Below are positions 7,388 to 16,814 of a stretch of DNA of 64,000 nucleotides, piece after piece. The notes below the pieces were generated by a model, which worked only from the letters and a program-made list of their open reading frames with translations, had not been told where the DNA came from and ran no database searches. Position numbers and translations under genes: made by a program. This DNA comes from JAENVU01 sp963765075 (GTDB lineage: Bacteria; Actinomycetota; Acidimicrobiia; IMCC26256; JAENVU01): the NCBI GenBank assembly GCA_963765075.1, contig CAVXVA010000001.1:868001-932000 (forward strand), written 5' to 3'. Numbering within the stretch: position 1 is the stretch's first letter; the number at the start of each line of letters is the position of its first letter.

Positions 7388-8724
7388 GCTTCCTCCCAGT
7401 GTTCGAGCCGGTCACGCACCGCGGCGCCGAACTGCGCGGCCGGTGCACCGTCGAACGCTCGGTGGTCCCAGGTGAGGCTGAGCGTCAACACCGTGGTCGG
7501 AACCGCGACTCGGTCAACCCACCGCACCGACTCGCGTAGCCGGCCGATTCCCAGGATCGCGGTGTTCGGTGGGTTGATCACCGGTGTGAACGAATCCACG
7601 CCGAAGGCCCCCAACGCCGTCACCGAGAACGTTCCTCCCTCGAGATCGGCCAGTGCGAGCCGACCGGCGCGCGCCGCATGCGCCACTCGCGTCGTCTCGG
7701 CGGCGAGTTGACTCATGCTCAGCTGATCGGCGTTACGAACGACCGGCACGACAAGTCCACCGTCGAGGGCGACCGCCAGACCGACGTTGATCTCGGGCAG
7801 CAGGTTGACGGCACCGTCGGCGATCTGGCTGTTGACGATCGGGTGGTGCACGAGCGCCCGAGCTACCGCGGCGATGACGTAATCGGTGTAGCCGGCCCGA
7901 TCGCTCGGGTCGGCGCCGACGCGGTGGGCAACCACCGCGTCCATCACCACCTCCATCGTGAGCGTGAGTTGAGCCATCTGCGCCAAGGAGTCGTGCATCC
8001 GTTGCGCGATCGTGCCGCGCATTCCCGTCAGCGGGATCCGCTGAGTCGGCTCCTGGAGCAGCGGCGCCTCCGCAAGGGCCGGCGGGCGGCCTGCGGCACT
8101 CAGTTGCTCGCGTACGTGACGCTCGACGTCAGCCCGATCGATGCGGCCACCGACCCCGATCGATCGGACCTGGGTGAGGTCGACACCGAGCCGGGTCGCG
8201 GTCTGGCGGGCGGCCACCGTGGCCGACACCCGAAGGCGCTCACCGGCGGGCGGGACGTCGGCGGCCACGATGCGTCCTCCCGGGCCGCTCCCGGTGAGCG
8301 CGCCAAGGCTGATACCCCGTTCGGCCGCCACCCGGCGCGCGTAGGGCGAGGCGAAGATCCGGGCACCGTCACGACCGTTGCCGGTGGGCGTGAGCCCCAG
8401 AGCACCGGGTTCGGCGAGGGACACGACGCTCCGGTCGGCTGCGCCGGGCGTCGTCGAGTGCGCCGCGTCGGCCTCCGGTGGATCCTCTCCCGGCTCGAGG
8501 AACCAGCCAATCCGGGCTCCGCACGCGAGTACGTCACCGACTCGGCCGGTGATGTGGAGCACGCCCGAATCGCTCGCCTCGACATCGGTGTCGACCTTGT
8601 CCGTCTCGATCGTCAACACTGCGGTGCCGGCTTCGACGACCGTGCCGCTGTCGACCAGCCACGCGGTGATCGTCCCCTCTTCCATCGTGAGGCCCAACTT
8701 GGGCATCTGGAACTCGATCGGCAC
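7384..8724 (-). CDS. 2-oxoacid/acetoin dehydrogenase E2, dihydrolipoamide acyltransferase
   Basis: A 446-residue E2 component. An N-terminal lipoyl domain carries the lipoylated Lys43 in IETDKVD. Two E3-binding-type modules follow (ASPYARRVAAERGISL, and a second, more divergent one near residue 180). The C-terminal acyltransferase domain ends with the catalytic H-x3-DG motif (WDHRAFDGAPA). It would accept the acyl group made by the E1 subunits and pass it to CoA. The GTG start lies 3 nt after the E1 beta stop. No E3 (lipoamide dehydrogenase) gene is nearby. The acyl substrate (acetoin, pyruvate or branched) cannot be decided from sequence alone. Confidence 0.9.
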   Translation of the reverse strand: MPIEFQMPKLGLTMEEGTITAWLVDSGTVVEAGTAVLTIETDKVDTDVEASDSGVLHITGRVGDVLACGARIGWFLEPGEDPPEADAAHSTTPGAADRSVVSLAEPGALGLTPTGNGRDGARIFASPYARRVAAERGISLGALTGSGPGGRIVAADVPPAGERLRVSATVAARQTATRLGVDLTQVRSIGVGGRIDRADVERHVREQLSAAGRPPALAEAPLLQEPTQRIPLTGMRGTIAQRMHDSLAQMAQLTLTMEVVMDAVVAHRVGADPSDRAGYTDYVIAAVARALVHHPIVNSQIADGAVNLLPEINVGLAVALDGGLVVPVVRNADQLSMSQLAAETTRVAHAARAGRLALADLEGGTFSVTALGAFGVDSFTPVINPPNTAILGIGRLRESVRWVDRVAVPTTVLTLSLTWDHRAFDGAPAAQFGAAVRDRLEHWEEA

Positions 8725-8727
8725 GAC

Positions 8728-9745
8728 TCAGCGTCCTTGGCCGGGCGCCGGTCGGTGGAGGGTGGCGCGGACCTGGGCCGCGATCCGGGCCGCATCGGGC
8801 ACGTAGGCCGACTCGAGCGCGGGACTGAACGGGACCGGCGTCGAACGGCGCGCCGACGCGACCGACCGGCGCATCGAGATAGTCGAAGGCATGTTCCTGC
8901 ACCTGCGCGGCGACTTCGGCCCCGAGGCCTCCCTCGCGCACGGCCTCGTGGATCACGACGACCCGGTTGGTCCGGCGAGCCGAGTCGAGTACGCACTCGA
9001 TGTCCATCGGGGAGACGGTGCGGAGATCGATGACGTCGCAACTGATCCCCTCGGCGGCCAGGAGATCGGCCGCGGCCAGCGACTCGACCGCCATGCGACT
9101 CCACGACACGAGCGTGACATCCGATCCGCTCCGGGTCAGTGCCGCCCGCCCGAGCGGCACCTCATAGATCGCTTCGGCGACCGGCCCCTTCGTCCCGAGC
9201 ATCTTCTTGTGGAGTACGACCACCACGGGATTGTCGTCGCGGATTGCCGCGACCGTCAGCCCCTTCATGTCGCTCGGGGTCGACGGCATGACCGTCTTGA
9301 GTCCGGGGACGTGGGCCAGCATGGCCTCGAGGCTCTGACTGTGCTGGGCACCGGCGGAGAGCCCGGCTCCCCCCATCGTGGTGATCGTCAGCGGCAGCGT
9401 GGCGTTGCCGCCGAACATGTACTTGAGCTTCGCGGCCTGATTCGCGAGTTGGTCCATCGAGACAAGCACGAAGTCCATGAACATCAGGTCGACGACCGGA
9501 CGGAGTCCCACGACTGCGGCGCCGATGCCGAGGCCGATGATCGCCTGCTCCGAGATCGGCGTGTCGACCATCCGGCGCTCGCCGAACCGTTCGAAGAGGC
9601 CGTCGAAGTTGTGGAAGACGCCTCCGGTGCGGCCGACATCCTCGCCAGCGACGAACACATCCGGATCTTCGTCCATCACCTGGGCCAGACCCTCGTTGAA
9701 CGCCTGGAGGTAGCTGAGATGCCGTTCGGCCGCCTCGGTGGCCAT
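8728..9745 (-). pseudogene. 2-oxoacid/acetoin dehydrogenase E1 beta, with one-base frameshift near the 3' end
   Basis: About 300 residues read as a normal transketolase-like E1 beta (FVAGEDVGRTGGVF, the DLMFMDF block, THE late VVVIHEAVREGGLGAE). Near 8836-8840 one extra base, relative to the family, throws the frame off after VGRVGAPFD. In the next frame the expected end (PVPFSPALESAYVPDA, then a short tail) runs to a stop at 8728, three bases before the E2 start. The corrected length is about 338 aa, normal for this subunit. As read, translation would continue far into the E2 gene. A sequencing error is plausible because the partner genes look intact. Confidence 0.85.
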
Positions 9746-10719
9746 CAGCGCGCTCCGGTGTAGACGTTGTCGGTCAGGTCCTCGGCTTTTGGCATCGGGC
9801 TCTCCTCCGCGAAGCGGATCGCCGTGTCGACCTCGAGTTCGACGCTCGCACGGACCGCCGCGATCTCCGCGCCGGTTGCCACACCGCCGGCGACCATCGA
9901 TGCCTCCAAGGCCTCGATCGCGTCGCGACTCCGCCACCGCTCCACCTCGTCGTCGGTCCGATACTTCGCGCCGAGGGTCTGGATACCGTGGTGGTTGTAG
10001 TAGCGGTACGTCTTGGCTTCGAGGAACACCGGGCCGGTGCCGCTGCGTATCGAGGCGAGCGCCTGAGTGGTCGCTTCCCAGACGGCCACGGCGTCCATGC
10101 CGTCGACCACGATGCCCGGCATTCCGTAGGCGGCCGCCCGCTCGACGACATCGTCGATCGCCATCGTGCGCGATCGCGCGGTGTACTCGGCGTATTCGTT
10201 GTTCTCACAAACGAACAGCACCGGCAACGCGAGCGCGGCCGCCATGTTGGCCGCCTCGTGGAACGCGCCGATGTTGGTGGTGCCGTCCCCGAAGAACGCG
10301 ACCGACACCGTGTCGTTGTCGCGGTACTTGTTCGCGAACCCCGCGCCGACGGCGATCGGGACTCCACCGCCGACAATCCCATTCGCACCGAGCATGTTGA
10401 GGTCGAGGTCGCAGATGTGCATCGACCCGCCCTTGCCGTTGCAGTACCCCGTCGCCTTGCCCATCAGCTCGGCCATCATCCGGGCGAGATCGCCACCCTT
10501 GGCCACGAGATGCCCGTGGCCGCGGTGCGTAGAGCTGATCTGATCGTCGGGTCGGAGTGCAGCACAGACTCCGGCCGCAACCGCTTCCTGGCCGACGTAA
10601 AGGTGGATGAAACCGGGGATCCGGTTGGACTCGAACAGCCGGCCCGCGGCCTCCTCGAACAGCCGGATCCGCACCATCCGCTCGTGGAGATCGCGCACGG
10701 TCTCGGTCGGAGGACTCAT
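9745..10719 (-). CDS. 2-oxoacid/acetoin dehydrogenase E1 alpha
   Basis: A 324-residue ThDP-dependent E1 alpha subunit. The ThDP/Mg motif begins at FFGDGTTNIGAFHEAANMA and ends with FVCENN. GFIHLYVGQEAVAAG and STHRGHGH are the usual substrate-entry motifs. Length and motifs are closest to the acetoin dehydrogenase (AcoA) type. It decarboxylates the 2-oxo substrate together with E1 beta, and its stop overlaps the E1 beta start (TGATG). It lies 67 nt downstream of the ThuA-like gene on the same strand, so it is probably co-transcribed. Confidence 0.92.
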   Translation of the reverse strand: MSPPTETVRDLHERMVRIRLFEEAAGRLFESNRIPGFIHLYVGQEAVAAGVCAALRPDDQISSTHRGHGHLVAKGGDLARMMAELMGKATGYCNGKGGSMHICDLDLNMLGANGIVGGGVPIAVGAGFANKYRDNDTVSVAFFGDGTTNIGAFHEAANMAAALALPVLFVCENNEYAEYTARSRTMAIDDVVERAAAYGMPGIVVDGMDAVAVWEATTQALASIRSGTGPVFLEAKTYRYYNHHGIQTLGAKYRTDDEVERWRSRDAIEALEASMVAGGVATGAEIAAVRASVELEVDTAIRFAEESPMPKAEDLTDNVYTGAR

Positions 10720-10786
10720 CGATGTTCCGCCTTCGGGTCGTTACCGCTCGGATGGAATCGGAGGGCCGCGCCGGCCGCAGTGATCA

Positions 10787-11554
10787 TCATGACTCCGCGC
10801 CCATCGCCCATCGCAGCGCCCGCCGCAACAGTTCGCGATATTCGGGGAGCTCCCACGACCCGCGGTCCACCGTGGGCCACCAGTCCCGCCGGGGCGCCAT
10901 GTCGTAGTGGCCGCGGCAATGCCCGAGCGTGTTGTAGAGCACGCCACCGGCGCCGAGCGGACGAAGATATTGGACGGCGCGTTCGGCCGAGCCAGTGGTC
11001 CAGTCGGACTCGGCGAACCCATCGGCGGTCCCGACCCAATGCGTGACGAGCTGCGTTTCGAGCGCGGCGGGATCGTGATGTTCCATGAGGTACAGCTCGT
11101 CGGTGGTCTCGAAGTCTCCGATCCCTGCAACGAGCCAATGGTCGGGCGCTGCGTTGGTCACGGTATACGGGCCGATCGGAGGATGCGCAACGAACTGACT
11201 CCCAAGGGTGTCGGCGAAGGTCGGGAAACTGCGGGGGCTCTCCACGCCGCGAGGCCCTCCGAGGTCGAGGGCCGAGTTGGTGGCGTGGAGCGCGAGGAGC
11301 CGACCCCCCGCATGAACCCAGTCCCGCAACCCAACCTGGGCCGCCGGCGACGGTCGCACGTCGCAGGTGTAGCTCACGATGAAGCGGGACGCGCCGATGA
11401 CGTCGAGGTCCTCCCAGTCGTCGCGCACGGTGACCCGAACCCGTTCGTGCTCCCCGAGCAATCCGAGGAGTTCGCGTCGGGCGTAGTCGATGTCGTGATA
11501 GCGCCCGCCGGCAACCAGGCATGCCTCGATCCGCTCGGGATGTCCACCACTCAC
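10787..11554 (-). CDS. ThuA-domain protein
   Basis: A 255-residue ThuA (trehalose-utilisation/GATase-like fold) protein. Family signs are the opening VAGGRYHDIDYARRELL, the LLALHATNSALDLGG block and HHDPAALETQLV. ThuA-like proteins are linked to sugar or polyol oxidation in rhizobia, but most have no assigned reaction. The GTG start lies 3 nt after the stop of the SDR gene, so it belongs to the same operon as the SDR, E1-E2 and PPDK-like genes. Its role with a 2-oxoacid dehydrogenase is unknown. Confidence 0.82.
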   Translation of the reverse strand: MSGGHPERIEACLVAGGRYHDIDYARRELLGLLGEHERVRVTVRDDWEDLDVIGASRFIVSYTCDVRPSPAAQVGLRDWVHAGGRLLALHATNSALDLGGPRGVESPRSFPTFADTLGSQFVAHPPIGPYTVTNAAPDHWLVAGIGDFETTDELYLMEHHDPAALETQLVTHWVGTADGFAESDWTTGSAERAVQYLRPLGAGGVLYNTLGHCRGHYDMAPRRDWWPTVDRGSWELPEYRELLRRALRWAMGAES

Positions 11555-11557
11555 GGG

Positions 11558-12325
11558 TCAGTAGTCGACGCGCTTGAGGAAGCCGCCGTCGACGGTCAGG
11601 TTCACGCCGTTCACATGCGCCGCCGCGTCGCTCACCAGGAACAGGACTGCGTTGGCGATGTCCTGGGTCGTGCCGATTCGGCCGGTCGGATGACTCGCCA
11701 CCGTGGCCGCGTAGAACTCCGGTTTGGCGGTGGCGATGGTGTCCCAGTCGCCACCATCCACGAACACCGGCCCGGGGGACACGACATTGCAGCGGACCCC
11801 GTCGGCCCCGAGCACCTGGGCCTGACCGAGCGTCCAGTTGGTCATGGCCGCCTTCAACGCGCTGTAACTCCCCGAACCCGAACCGAAGTGTTCTGCACTC
11901 GCCGTCGTTCCGATGCTCACGAGGGCGCCGCCCCCGTCGGTCAGTGCTTCGCGTGCCACGGCCACGCCGCCGACGAGCGCGACGAGGTCGACCCCGAAGT
12001 TCTTCACCCAGTCGCCGAGTTGCTTCTGGGGTTTCCCCGACGTGTTGTGCACGTAGATGTCAAGACCGCCGAGTTGCGCGATGGACTCGCGCACCCAACT
12101 CTCGAGCGCGGGCAGGTCGCCGGCATCGAGCGGGTTCCCGACGATCTGCGCCCCGGCGCGGGCGAGTGGTTCCAGCGCTGCGACGGCCGCGGCAACATCG
12201 GCCGCGTCCCGCGCTCCGATCGCGACCGAGGCGCCCTCGGCCAACAGCGCCTCGGCAATCGCGCGACCAATGCCCCGCGTCGAGCCGGTCACCAGTGCAC
12301 GCTTGCCCTCGAGTCCCAGATCCAT
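11558..12325 (-). CDS. short-chain dehydrogenase/reductase
   Basis: A 255-residue classical SDR with the cofactor motif TGSTRGIGRA and the catalytic Ser/Tyr/Lys set around SIGTTASAEHFG and SYSALKAA. The C-terminal TVDGGFLKRVDY is typical of this group. The start was placed at the ATG preceded by a GAGGAG ribosome site; a longer reading would reach upstream without one. It heads the operon that continues through ThuA, E1 and E2. A degenerate ACTAA/TTAGT-type site lies about 70-90 bp upstream, so it may share control with the catabolic genes further on. Confidence 0.88.
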   Translation of the reverse strand: MDLGLEGKRALVTGSTRGIGRAIAEALLAEGASVAIGARDAADVAAAVAALEPLARAGAQIVGNPLDAGDLPALESWVRESIAQLGGLDIYVHNTSGKPQKQLGDWVKNFGVDLVALVGGVAVAREALTDGGGALVSIGTTASAEHFGSGSGSYSALKAAMTNWTLGQAQVLGADGVRCNVVSPGPVFVDGGDWDTIATAKPEFYAATVASHPTGRIGTTQDIANAVLFLVSDAAAHVNGVNLTVDGGFLKRVDY

Positions 12326-12392
12326 GTCGTCGTGCTCCTCGTCGTCGGTGACCTGCTGGGCCGGTGGAAGAGTGGCGCGGTCGGCCACCGGG

Positions 12393-12412
12393 AATTGATC
12401 GAGTGGTTAGTT
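12393..12412. promoter_or_regulatory. degenerate TetR-type operator upstream of the SDR operon
   Basis: AATTGA, 8 bases, TTAGTT: the right half is identical to the site at 16829-16834 and the left half matches 4 of 6 positions. It lies in the 129-bp gap before the SDR start. Weaker than the two other sites, and called mainly by analogy with them. Confidence 0.35.
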
Positions 12413-12454
12413 ATTCCAGCATCATCGCGGCCGCTCGGCAACACGAGCGGGTCA

Positions 12455-13693
12455 TCAGCGCGGAATGTCCTTCCAGGGCAGGCCTTTGTCGGCCCGAGGC
12501 TCGGCCGGAAGCCCGAGCACACGCTCACCCAGAATGTTGCGCTGAATCTCATCGGAACCGCCCGCGATGCGGTACCCCGGGGCGCCGAGCAGGTGTTCAC
12601 GCCACTCCCAGGTGCCGGGCTCGCCGCTCTCGGCACCGATGCGCGGCCCGAGCATGCGAGCCGCGACCTCACCCAGTTTGGTCATGCCTTCGGTCCACAT
12701 CAGCTTGCCCAGTGAACCCTCGGGACCCGGGGTCCCACCCAGAGCCAGGTCGGCCGCCCGTTGGTTCAGCAGAACCTCGACGCGCTTGTGGACATAGACC
12801 GCCATCAATTCCTGCCGCACCAGGGGATCTGTGGTCAGCCCGAGCGCCATGGCGGTGGCGAGCAACTGGGCCCAGGTCCCGCCGGGCCGGTCGGCGCCGG
12901 CTTCACCGGCCGGGTCGCTGTGGTCGCGTTCGAATCCGAGCGTGGTCAACGACACCCGCCAGCCATCGCCGACCTCCCCCAAGCGGAGCGAATCCGGGAG
13001 ACGACAGCCGGAGAAGAACACTTCGTTGAACGAGGTGCCACCACTCATCTGGCGAATGGGCCGTACTTCGATGCCATCGCGGTCCATGGGAACCAGGAAG
13101 GCCGTCAGTCCCCGGTGCTTCACCGCGTCGATATCGGTCCGCGCAATCAGGAGCCCCCACTCGCAGAACTGCGCGCCCGAACTCCACACTTTCTGGCCGT
13201 CGATCACCCAGTCGTCACCATCGAGGACGGCTCGACACGCGAGCCCGGCGAGGTCCGACCCTGCCCCCGGTTCGGAGAACAGCTGGCAACACAACTCGCG
13301 CGCCCCAAGGAAGGAAGCAACAAAGCGTTGCTGCTGCTCCTCGGTCCCGAAGACGGCGACGGTCGGCGCGATGAGGTCGGTCGTGACGCTGAACGACTCG
13401 TGAGGCTCCGGCACCCGGTACGCGCGTTCGAGGGCGGCAAAGACCTGCGCATACTCCGCGCCCAGCCCGAGGCCGCCGAACTCCGGCGGGCCCGTGATCG
13501 CATGGAATCCTTCGCTTGCCTTCAGGCCGTGCCACCGCTGGGCGTCGGCCAGAACCGCACGTTCCGGCTCGAAGTCGAGGTTATGGAACACCGCGACGTT
13601 GAAATCGCGTCCGCTGCTCGCCGCCCGCGGTTCGCCGTTGCGGGCGAGCCATTCACCGACTCGGTGCGTGAACTCCTCGAGTGATTCGGACAC
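12455..13693 (-). CDS. acyl-CoA dehydrogenase
   Basis: A 412-residue FAD-dependent acyl-CoA dehydrogenase of the actinobacterial FadE type. The FAD/substrate motifs CQLFSEPGAGSDLAGL and WVIDGQKVWSSGAQF, and the late GGSDEIQRNILGERVLGL, are present. It would introduce an alpha-beta double bond into an acyl-CoA. The exact chain or ring substrate is unknown. It is transcribed divergently from the TetR gene with 56 bp between starts, an arrangement typical of local repression. Downstream on the same strand is the SDR-ThuA-E1-E2 operon, 129 bp away. Confidence 0.92.
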   Translation of the reverse strand: MSESLEEFTHRVGEWLARNGEPRAASSGRDFNVAVFHNLDFEPERAVLADAQRWHGLKASEGFHAITGPPEFGGLGLGAEYAQVFAALERAYRVPEPHESFSVTTDLIAPTVAVFGTEEQQQRFVASFLGARELCCQLFSEPGAGSDLAGLACRAVLDGDDWVIDGQKVWSSGAQFCEWGLLIARTDIDAVKHRGLTAFLVPMDRDGIEVRPIRQMSGGTSFNEVFFSGCRLPDSLRLGEVGDGWRVSLTTLGFERDHSDPAGEAGADRPGGTWAQLLATAMALGLTTDPLVRQELMAVYVHKRVEVLLNQRAADLALGGTPGPEGSLGKLMWTEGMTKLGEVAARMLGPRIGAESGEPGTWEWREHLLGAPGYRIAGGSDEIQRNILGERVLGLPAEPRADKGLPWKDIPR

Positions 13694-13749
13694 GGGCGCA
13701 GGGTATTCGGTGGACCGACGGTTCCGGCGGTCGACCTACGATCGAGGCA

Positions 13750-14370
13750 ATGGCCGTCAAGAACCAGCGGCTCGGCCGCCCACCCGCGTCGAGCTCAGCC
13801 CAGACCCGGGCGCGCATCATCGAAGTCGCGCGCCGCAGCTTCGCGGATCATGGCTACGGCGCCACCACCAACCGAATGCTGGCCGCCGATATCGGGATCA
13901 CGCCCGGGGCGATCTACCACTACTTCGATTCCAAGCTCGACATCTACCGGGCGGTGCTCGAGGAAGTGCAACAGCAGGTCTACGACGCCTTCGAACTCGC
14001 GGAGGCGAGCGCCGACAGTTTCCTCGACAAGCTTCAGGCCGTCTACGACTGTGCCCATGCGATGAACAGTTCCGATTCAAGCATTGCGAGGTTTCTCGGA
14101 TCGGCCCGCATCGATCGCCTGCGCGACGGCGACCTGTCCCGTGAACTCGGTCCGACCGATCGACGAGGTGAGGGATTCTTCGAGTCCATCGTCGACCGCG
14201 GGATCGGGAACGGCGAGGTCGACCCGAGCGACCGCGACCGCATCGTCAGCTACATCCGAGCCTTCAACGTCGGTTTGACCGACGGACTGTCGGCCGACGT
14301 TCACGAACATCGACGTGCAGTCGACGGTTTCATGCTGGTGCTGCGCGGCTACGCGAGCACGCTCGACTGA
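13750..14370 (+). CDS. TetR-family transcriptional repressor
   Basis: A 206-residue TetR-type regulator. The N-terminal helix-turn-helix runs about residues 18-65 (ARIIEVARRSFADHGYGA, DIGITPGAIYHYFDSK). The C-terminal ligand domain is not assignable. The start was placed at the ATG followed by MAVKNQRLGRPP, just before the DNA-binding domain. A TACGAT -10-like box ends seven bases before it, so the message may be leaderless. Flanked by an acyl-CoA dehydrogenase and the Rieske cluster, it is the obvious candidate to bind the ACTAA/TTAGT palindromes at 16815 and 23970. Its own upstream region lacks such a site. Confidence 0.92.
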   Translation: MAVKNQRLGRPPASSSAQTRARIIEVARRSFADHGYGATTNRMLAADIGITPGAIYHYFDSKLDIYRAVLEEVQQQVYDAFELAEASADSFLDKLQAVYDCAHAMNSSDSSIARFLGSARIDRLRDGDLSRELGPTDRRGEGFFESIVDRGIGNGEVDPSDRDRIVSYIRAFNVGLTDGLSADVHEHRRAVDGFMLVLRGYASTLD

Positions 14371-14420
14371 GGGCAGAGGCGAATCGGTGGGTGCTCGGCC
14401 GGCCCGGCGAGACCGTGAGG

Positions 14421-14651
14421 TCAGTGGACATCCGGCTCGGCAATGCGATGGTGCGGGACCTGGGGACCGGCCACCCACCCGCAGAGGTGCGGGTCACAGT
14501 CGGTCAGCGATCCCTCGATCCACGATCCATCCGAACGGAAGCGACCCTCGCGAGCACCGTCGGTCACGAGTACGACCACCTCGCCCGGGGCTCCGACCGC
14601 GCGGTCACGTTCGTAGAGCGCGCCCGACAGCGGATGCACGATGCCCTTCAC
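14421..14651 (-). CDS. small conserved-looking protein coupled to the Rieske oxygenase
   Basis: A 76-residue protein opening MKGIVHPLSGALYERD and ending near CDPHLCGWVAGPQVPHH. Its ATG overlaps the stop of the Rieske oxygenase by four bases. The sequence reads as a compact beta-rich protein with two Cys and several His in the second half, possibly a metal site. I know similar short proteins with a DPxLCxW motif beside actinobacterial catabolic genes, but no function. Calling it real rests on the coupling and on the coherent sequence. Confidence 0.6.
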   Translation of the reverse strand: MKGIVHPLSGALYERDRAVGAPGEVVVLVTDGAREGRFRSDGSWIEGSLTDCDPHLCGWVAGPQVPHHRIAEPDVH

Positions 14652-16015
14652 GGCCCTGACTCGGTTCCGGTGATGTCGCCGATGCCCATGAACGCGTCGA
14701 GCCGCTGGTGCAGCCAGCGGATCTTCGACTCTTGGTAGTTCCCGAGCGTCACACCGGGTTTGCGGGTCGTCTCGAGCCCCTGCTGGACCCGCGCCATGTT
14801 GAACAGATCCTGGTTGAAGACCTTGCCGAGCATGCCGAGTTCCGGCGCGTCGGTGAACTGCTCGTCCTCAGTCAGGAAATGAACCGGCGCATTCGGCGGC
14901 CGGTCCCCGCGGAACGGGGCGAGGAACAGACACTCCATGATCGAGCTGCGGTGGTCGTCGCCGTTGGGGCGGAATCGGTACACGATCCGATTGAAGGCTC
15001 CCCACGGATGAAAGTTCGGGAACACCGTGTAGTCGATGCTGTCCATCAACTCCGCGTCCGACATCCACTCGACCCGTTCCCCGGCAAACGGCCGCCATCG
15101 ATCTCGGCTCGCTTCGGCCCCGACGGCGCGCATCGACTCGCCCTCGGACACCGGCAGCGGAGAGGGGTCGTCCACGCGCGTGTCGGTCATCGCGCGCATC
15201 ATCTCGTCCTGGGTGGGTGTCCAGTCGAGCAAGGGGCTGGGGGTGCCGCCCGCAGTGATCACGCGTGCGAAGTTGTCCCAGATGTCGACCTGGCTGTTGG
15301 TGTCGCCCAGGTACGGAAGGATCTGCGGATGGGTGGCCCCCACATGGAAGGCCTCACAGAAGGCCTCCTGGGCGACCTTCCAGTTCGCATGAATCACCTT
15401 GGCGACGTGGGCACCGGTGTAGCGCTCGGCCAGATCCCAGGTCGCGAACTGCCCGACGATCTCCCCGAGGAATTCCTCGAGCGGCATCGCATCAGGATCG
15501 GGATTGATCATCACGAAGCCGGCCCAGATCCCGACCTGACACTCGGGAAGCGACCACTCCGCCTCGACGACATGCGGGAAGTCCCAGTCCGCCGGCACGC
15601 GGCGGAGCCCACCGTCGAGCGCCCAGGTGAAGCCGTGAAACGGGCACCGAATCTCACTGCATCGCCCGGCATGGTCCTTGAGGCGCCGACCGCGATGAAG
15701 GCAGGCATTCGGGAAGGCCTTGATCTCCGTGGGTGACGTCCGCATGACGATGAACGAGTCCCGCACGATCTCGTAGAGGATGTGATCGCCGACCTCGGGG
15801 ATGTCGTTCTCCCGGCAGGCGAACTGCCAGACCCGCGGCCAGAGCCGTTCCGCCTCCAGTTCGTGACGTTCACGCGAGATGTAGTTCGCGACGGGGAGGT
15901 CGTCGCGGCCGAGATACCGCGGCGACGTGAGCCGCAAGACGTCCGGGACGGGATGGGTGTCGGTGTCGAGCAGCTGCTGGTAGGTGATCCCGGGTGAGCG
16001 CGCTTCGCCGTTCAC
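14648..16015 (-). CDS. aromatic-ring-hydroxylating-type Rieske oxygenase, alpha subunit
   Basis: A 455-residue Rieske non-haem iron oxygenase. The [2Fe-2S] motif is C-x-H at CLHRGRRL and C-x2-H at CPFHGF. The mononuclear iron ligands lie in the EAFHVGATHPQ segment, with an acidic ligand expected in the C-terminal half. It would hydroxylate a cyclic or aromatic substrate with O2 and electrons from a reductase not found in this window. The GTG start overlaps the stop of the upstream SDR, which supports this start over longer readings. It is the second gene of an SDR-Rieske-small protein operon. Confidence 0.92.
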   Translation of the reverse strand: MNGEARSPGITYQQLLDTDTHPVPDVLRLTSPRYLGRDDLPVANYISRERHELEAERLWPRVWQFACRENDIPEVGDHILYEIVRDSFIVMRTSPTEIKAFPNACLHRGRRLKDHAGRCSEIRCPFHGFTWALDGGLRRVPADWDFPHVVEAEWSLPECQVGIWAGFVMINPDPDAMPLEEFLGEIVGQFATWDLAERYTGAHVAKVIHANWKVAQEAFCEAFHVGATHPQILPYLGDTNSQVDIWDNFARVITAGGTPSPLLDWTPTQDEMMRAMTDTRVDDPSPLPVSEGESMRAVGAEASRDRWRPFAGERVEWMSDAELMDSIDYTVFPNFHPWGAFNRIVYRFRPNGDDHRSSIMECLFLAPFRGDRPPNAPVHFLTEDEQFTDAPELGMLGKVFNQDLFNMARVQQGLETTRKPGVTLGNYQESKIRWLHQRLDAFMGIGDITGTESGP

Positions 16016-16806
16016 TGGTCCGCCCGCCGGCCGTACGAGACCGCGCGGTGCGTGCGTCCGCCGGCGACGAGGATCAGTTGTCCCGTCACCCACGACGCGG
16101 CGTCCGACGCGAGGTAGACGACGGCACCGGCGATGTCGTCGGGGGTACCCGTCCGTCCGAGTGGCACCGAGGCGGCGATCGCCGCGAGCTGCTCCTCGTC
16201 GGCAGTCAGCGTTTCGAGAAAGGCCTCGGTGACGACCGGCCCGGGCGCGACGGTGTTGACTCGGATGTCAGGTGCCAACTCGAGCGCGAGGGTCTGACTC
16301 AGGTTGTTCATCCCGGCCTTGGCCGCCGCATAGGGCCCGGTCATCGGCGAGCCGCGGGTACCGGCGCCCGACGAGATGTTGACGATCGAGCCGCCCGGAC
16401 CCATGTGCGACGCCGCGGCTTTGCACCCTTGGAACGCGCTCGTGAGGTTCAGTTCGAGTTGAGCACGGAAGACGTCGTCCGGTGTGTCGAGGAGCGTACG
16501 GGTCTGTTTGTCGTCTGATCCGCCGACGTTGTTGACCCACACGTCGAGGCGTCCGAACTCCGCGACGGCCCGTTCGGCGATGGTCGCCGACAGATCACGG
16601 ATGTCGCCGGCGACGATCAGGGCGGCTCGGCCGCGCGCCCGGACGCCGGCCGCGGTCACTTCCAGGTCTTCGATCCGGCGGGCGTTGACCACCACATGGC
16701 AGCCGAAATCCGCGAGACCCCAGGCGATCGCGCGCCCGATTCCCTGGCCCGAACCGGTGACCACCGCCACCCGGTCGGTCATGTCGAACCTGTCGCGGAG
16801 ACTCAT
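16012..16806 (-). CDS. short-chain dehydrogenase/reductase
   Basis: A 264-residue classical SDR with TGSGQGIGRAIA, NNVGG, and the Ser...Tyr-x3-Lys set (NISSGAGTRGSPMTGPYAAAK). Placed before a ring-hydroxylating oxygenase, it could oxidise a diol or alcohol intermediate, but the substrate is not known. ATG 16806 was chosen over an upstream TTG. A strong inverted repeat lies directly in front (16815-16834) in the divergent region shared with the molybdopterin oxidoreductase. Confidence 0.9.
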   Translation of the reverse strand: MSLRDRFDMTDRVAVVTGSGQGIGRAIAWGLADFGCHVVVNARRIEDLEVTAAGVRARGRAALIVAGDIRDLSATIAERAVAEFGRLDVWVNNVGGSDDKQTRTLLDTPDDVFRAQLELNLTSAFQGCKAAASHMGPGGSIVNISSGAGTRGSPMTGPYAAAKAGMNNLSQTLALELAPDIRVNTVAPGPVVTEAFLETLTADEEQLAAIAASVPLGRTGTPDDIAGAVVYLASDAASWVTGQLILVAGGRTHRAVSYGRRADQ

Positions 16807-16814
16807 CGGCAAGA

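Noticed and set aside
10907..12715. A 602-codon open frame on the plus strand
   Set aside because: It runs antisense through the ThuA, SDR and acyl-CoA dehydrogenase genes and has no domain signature.
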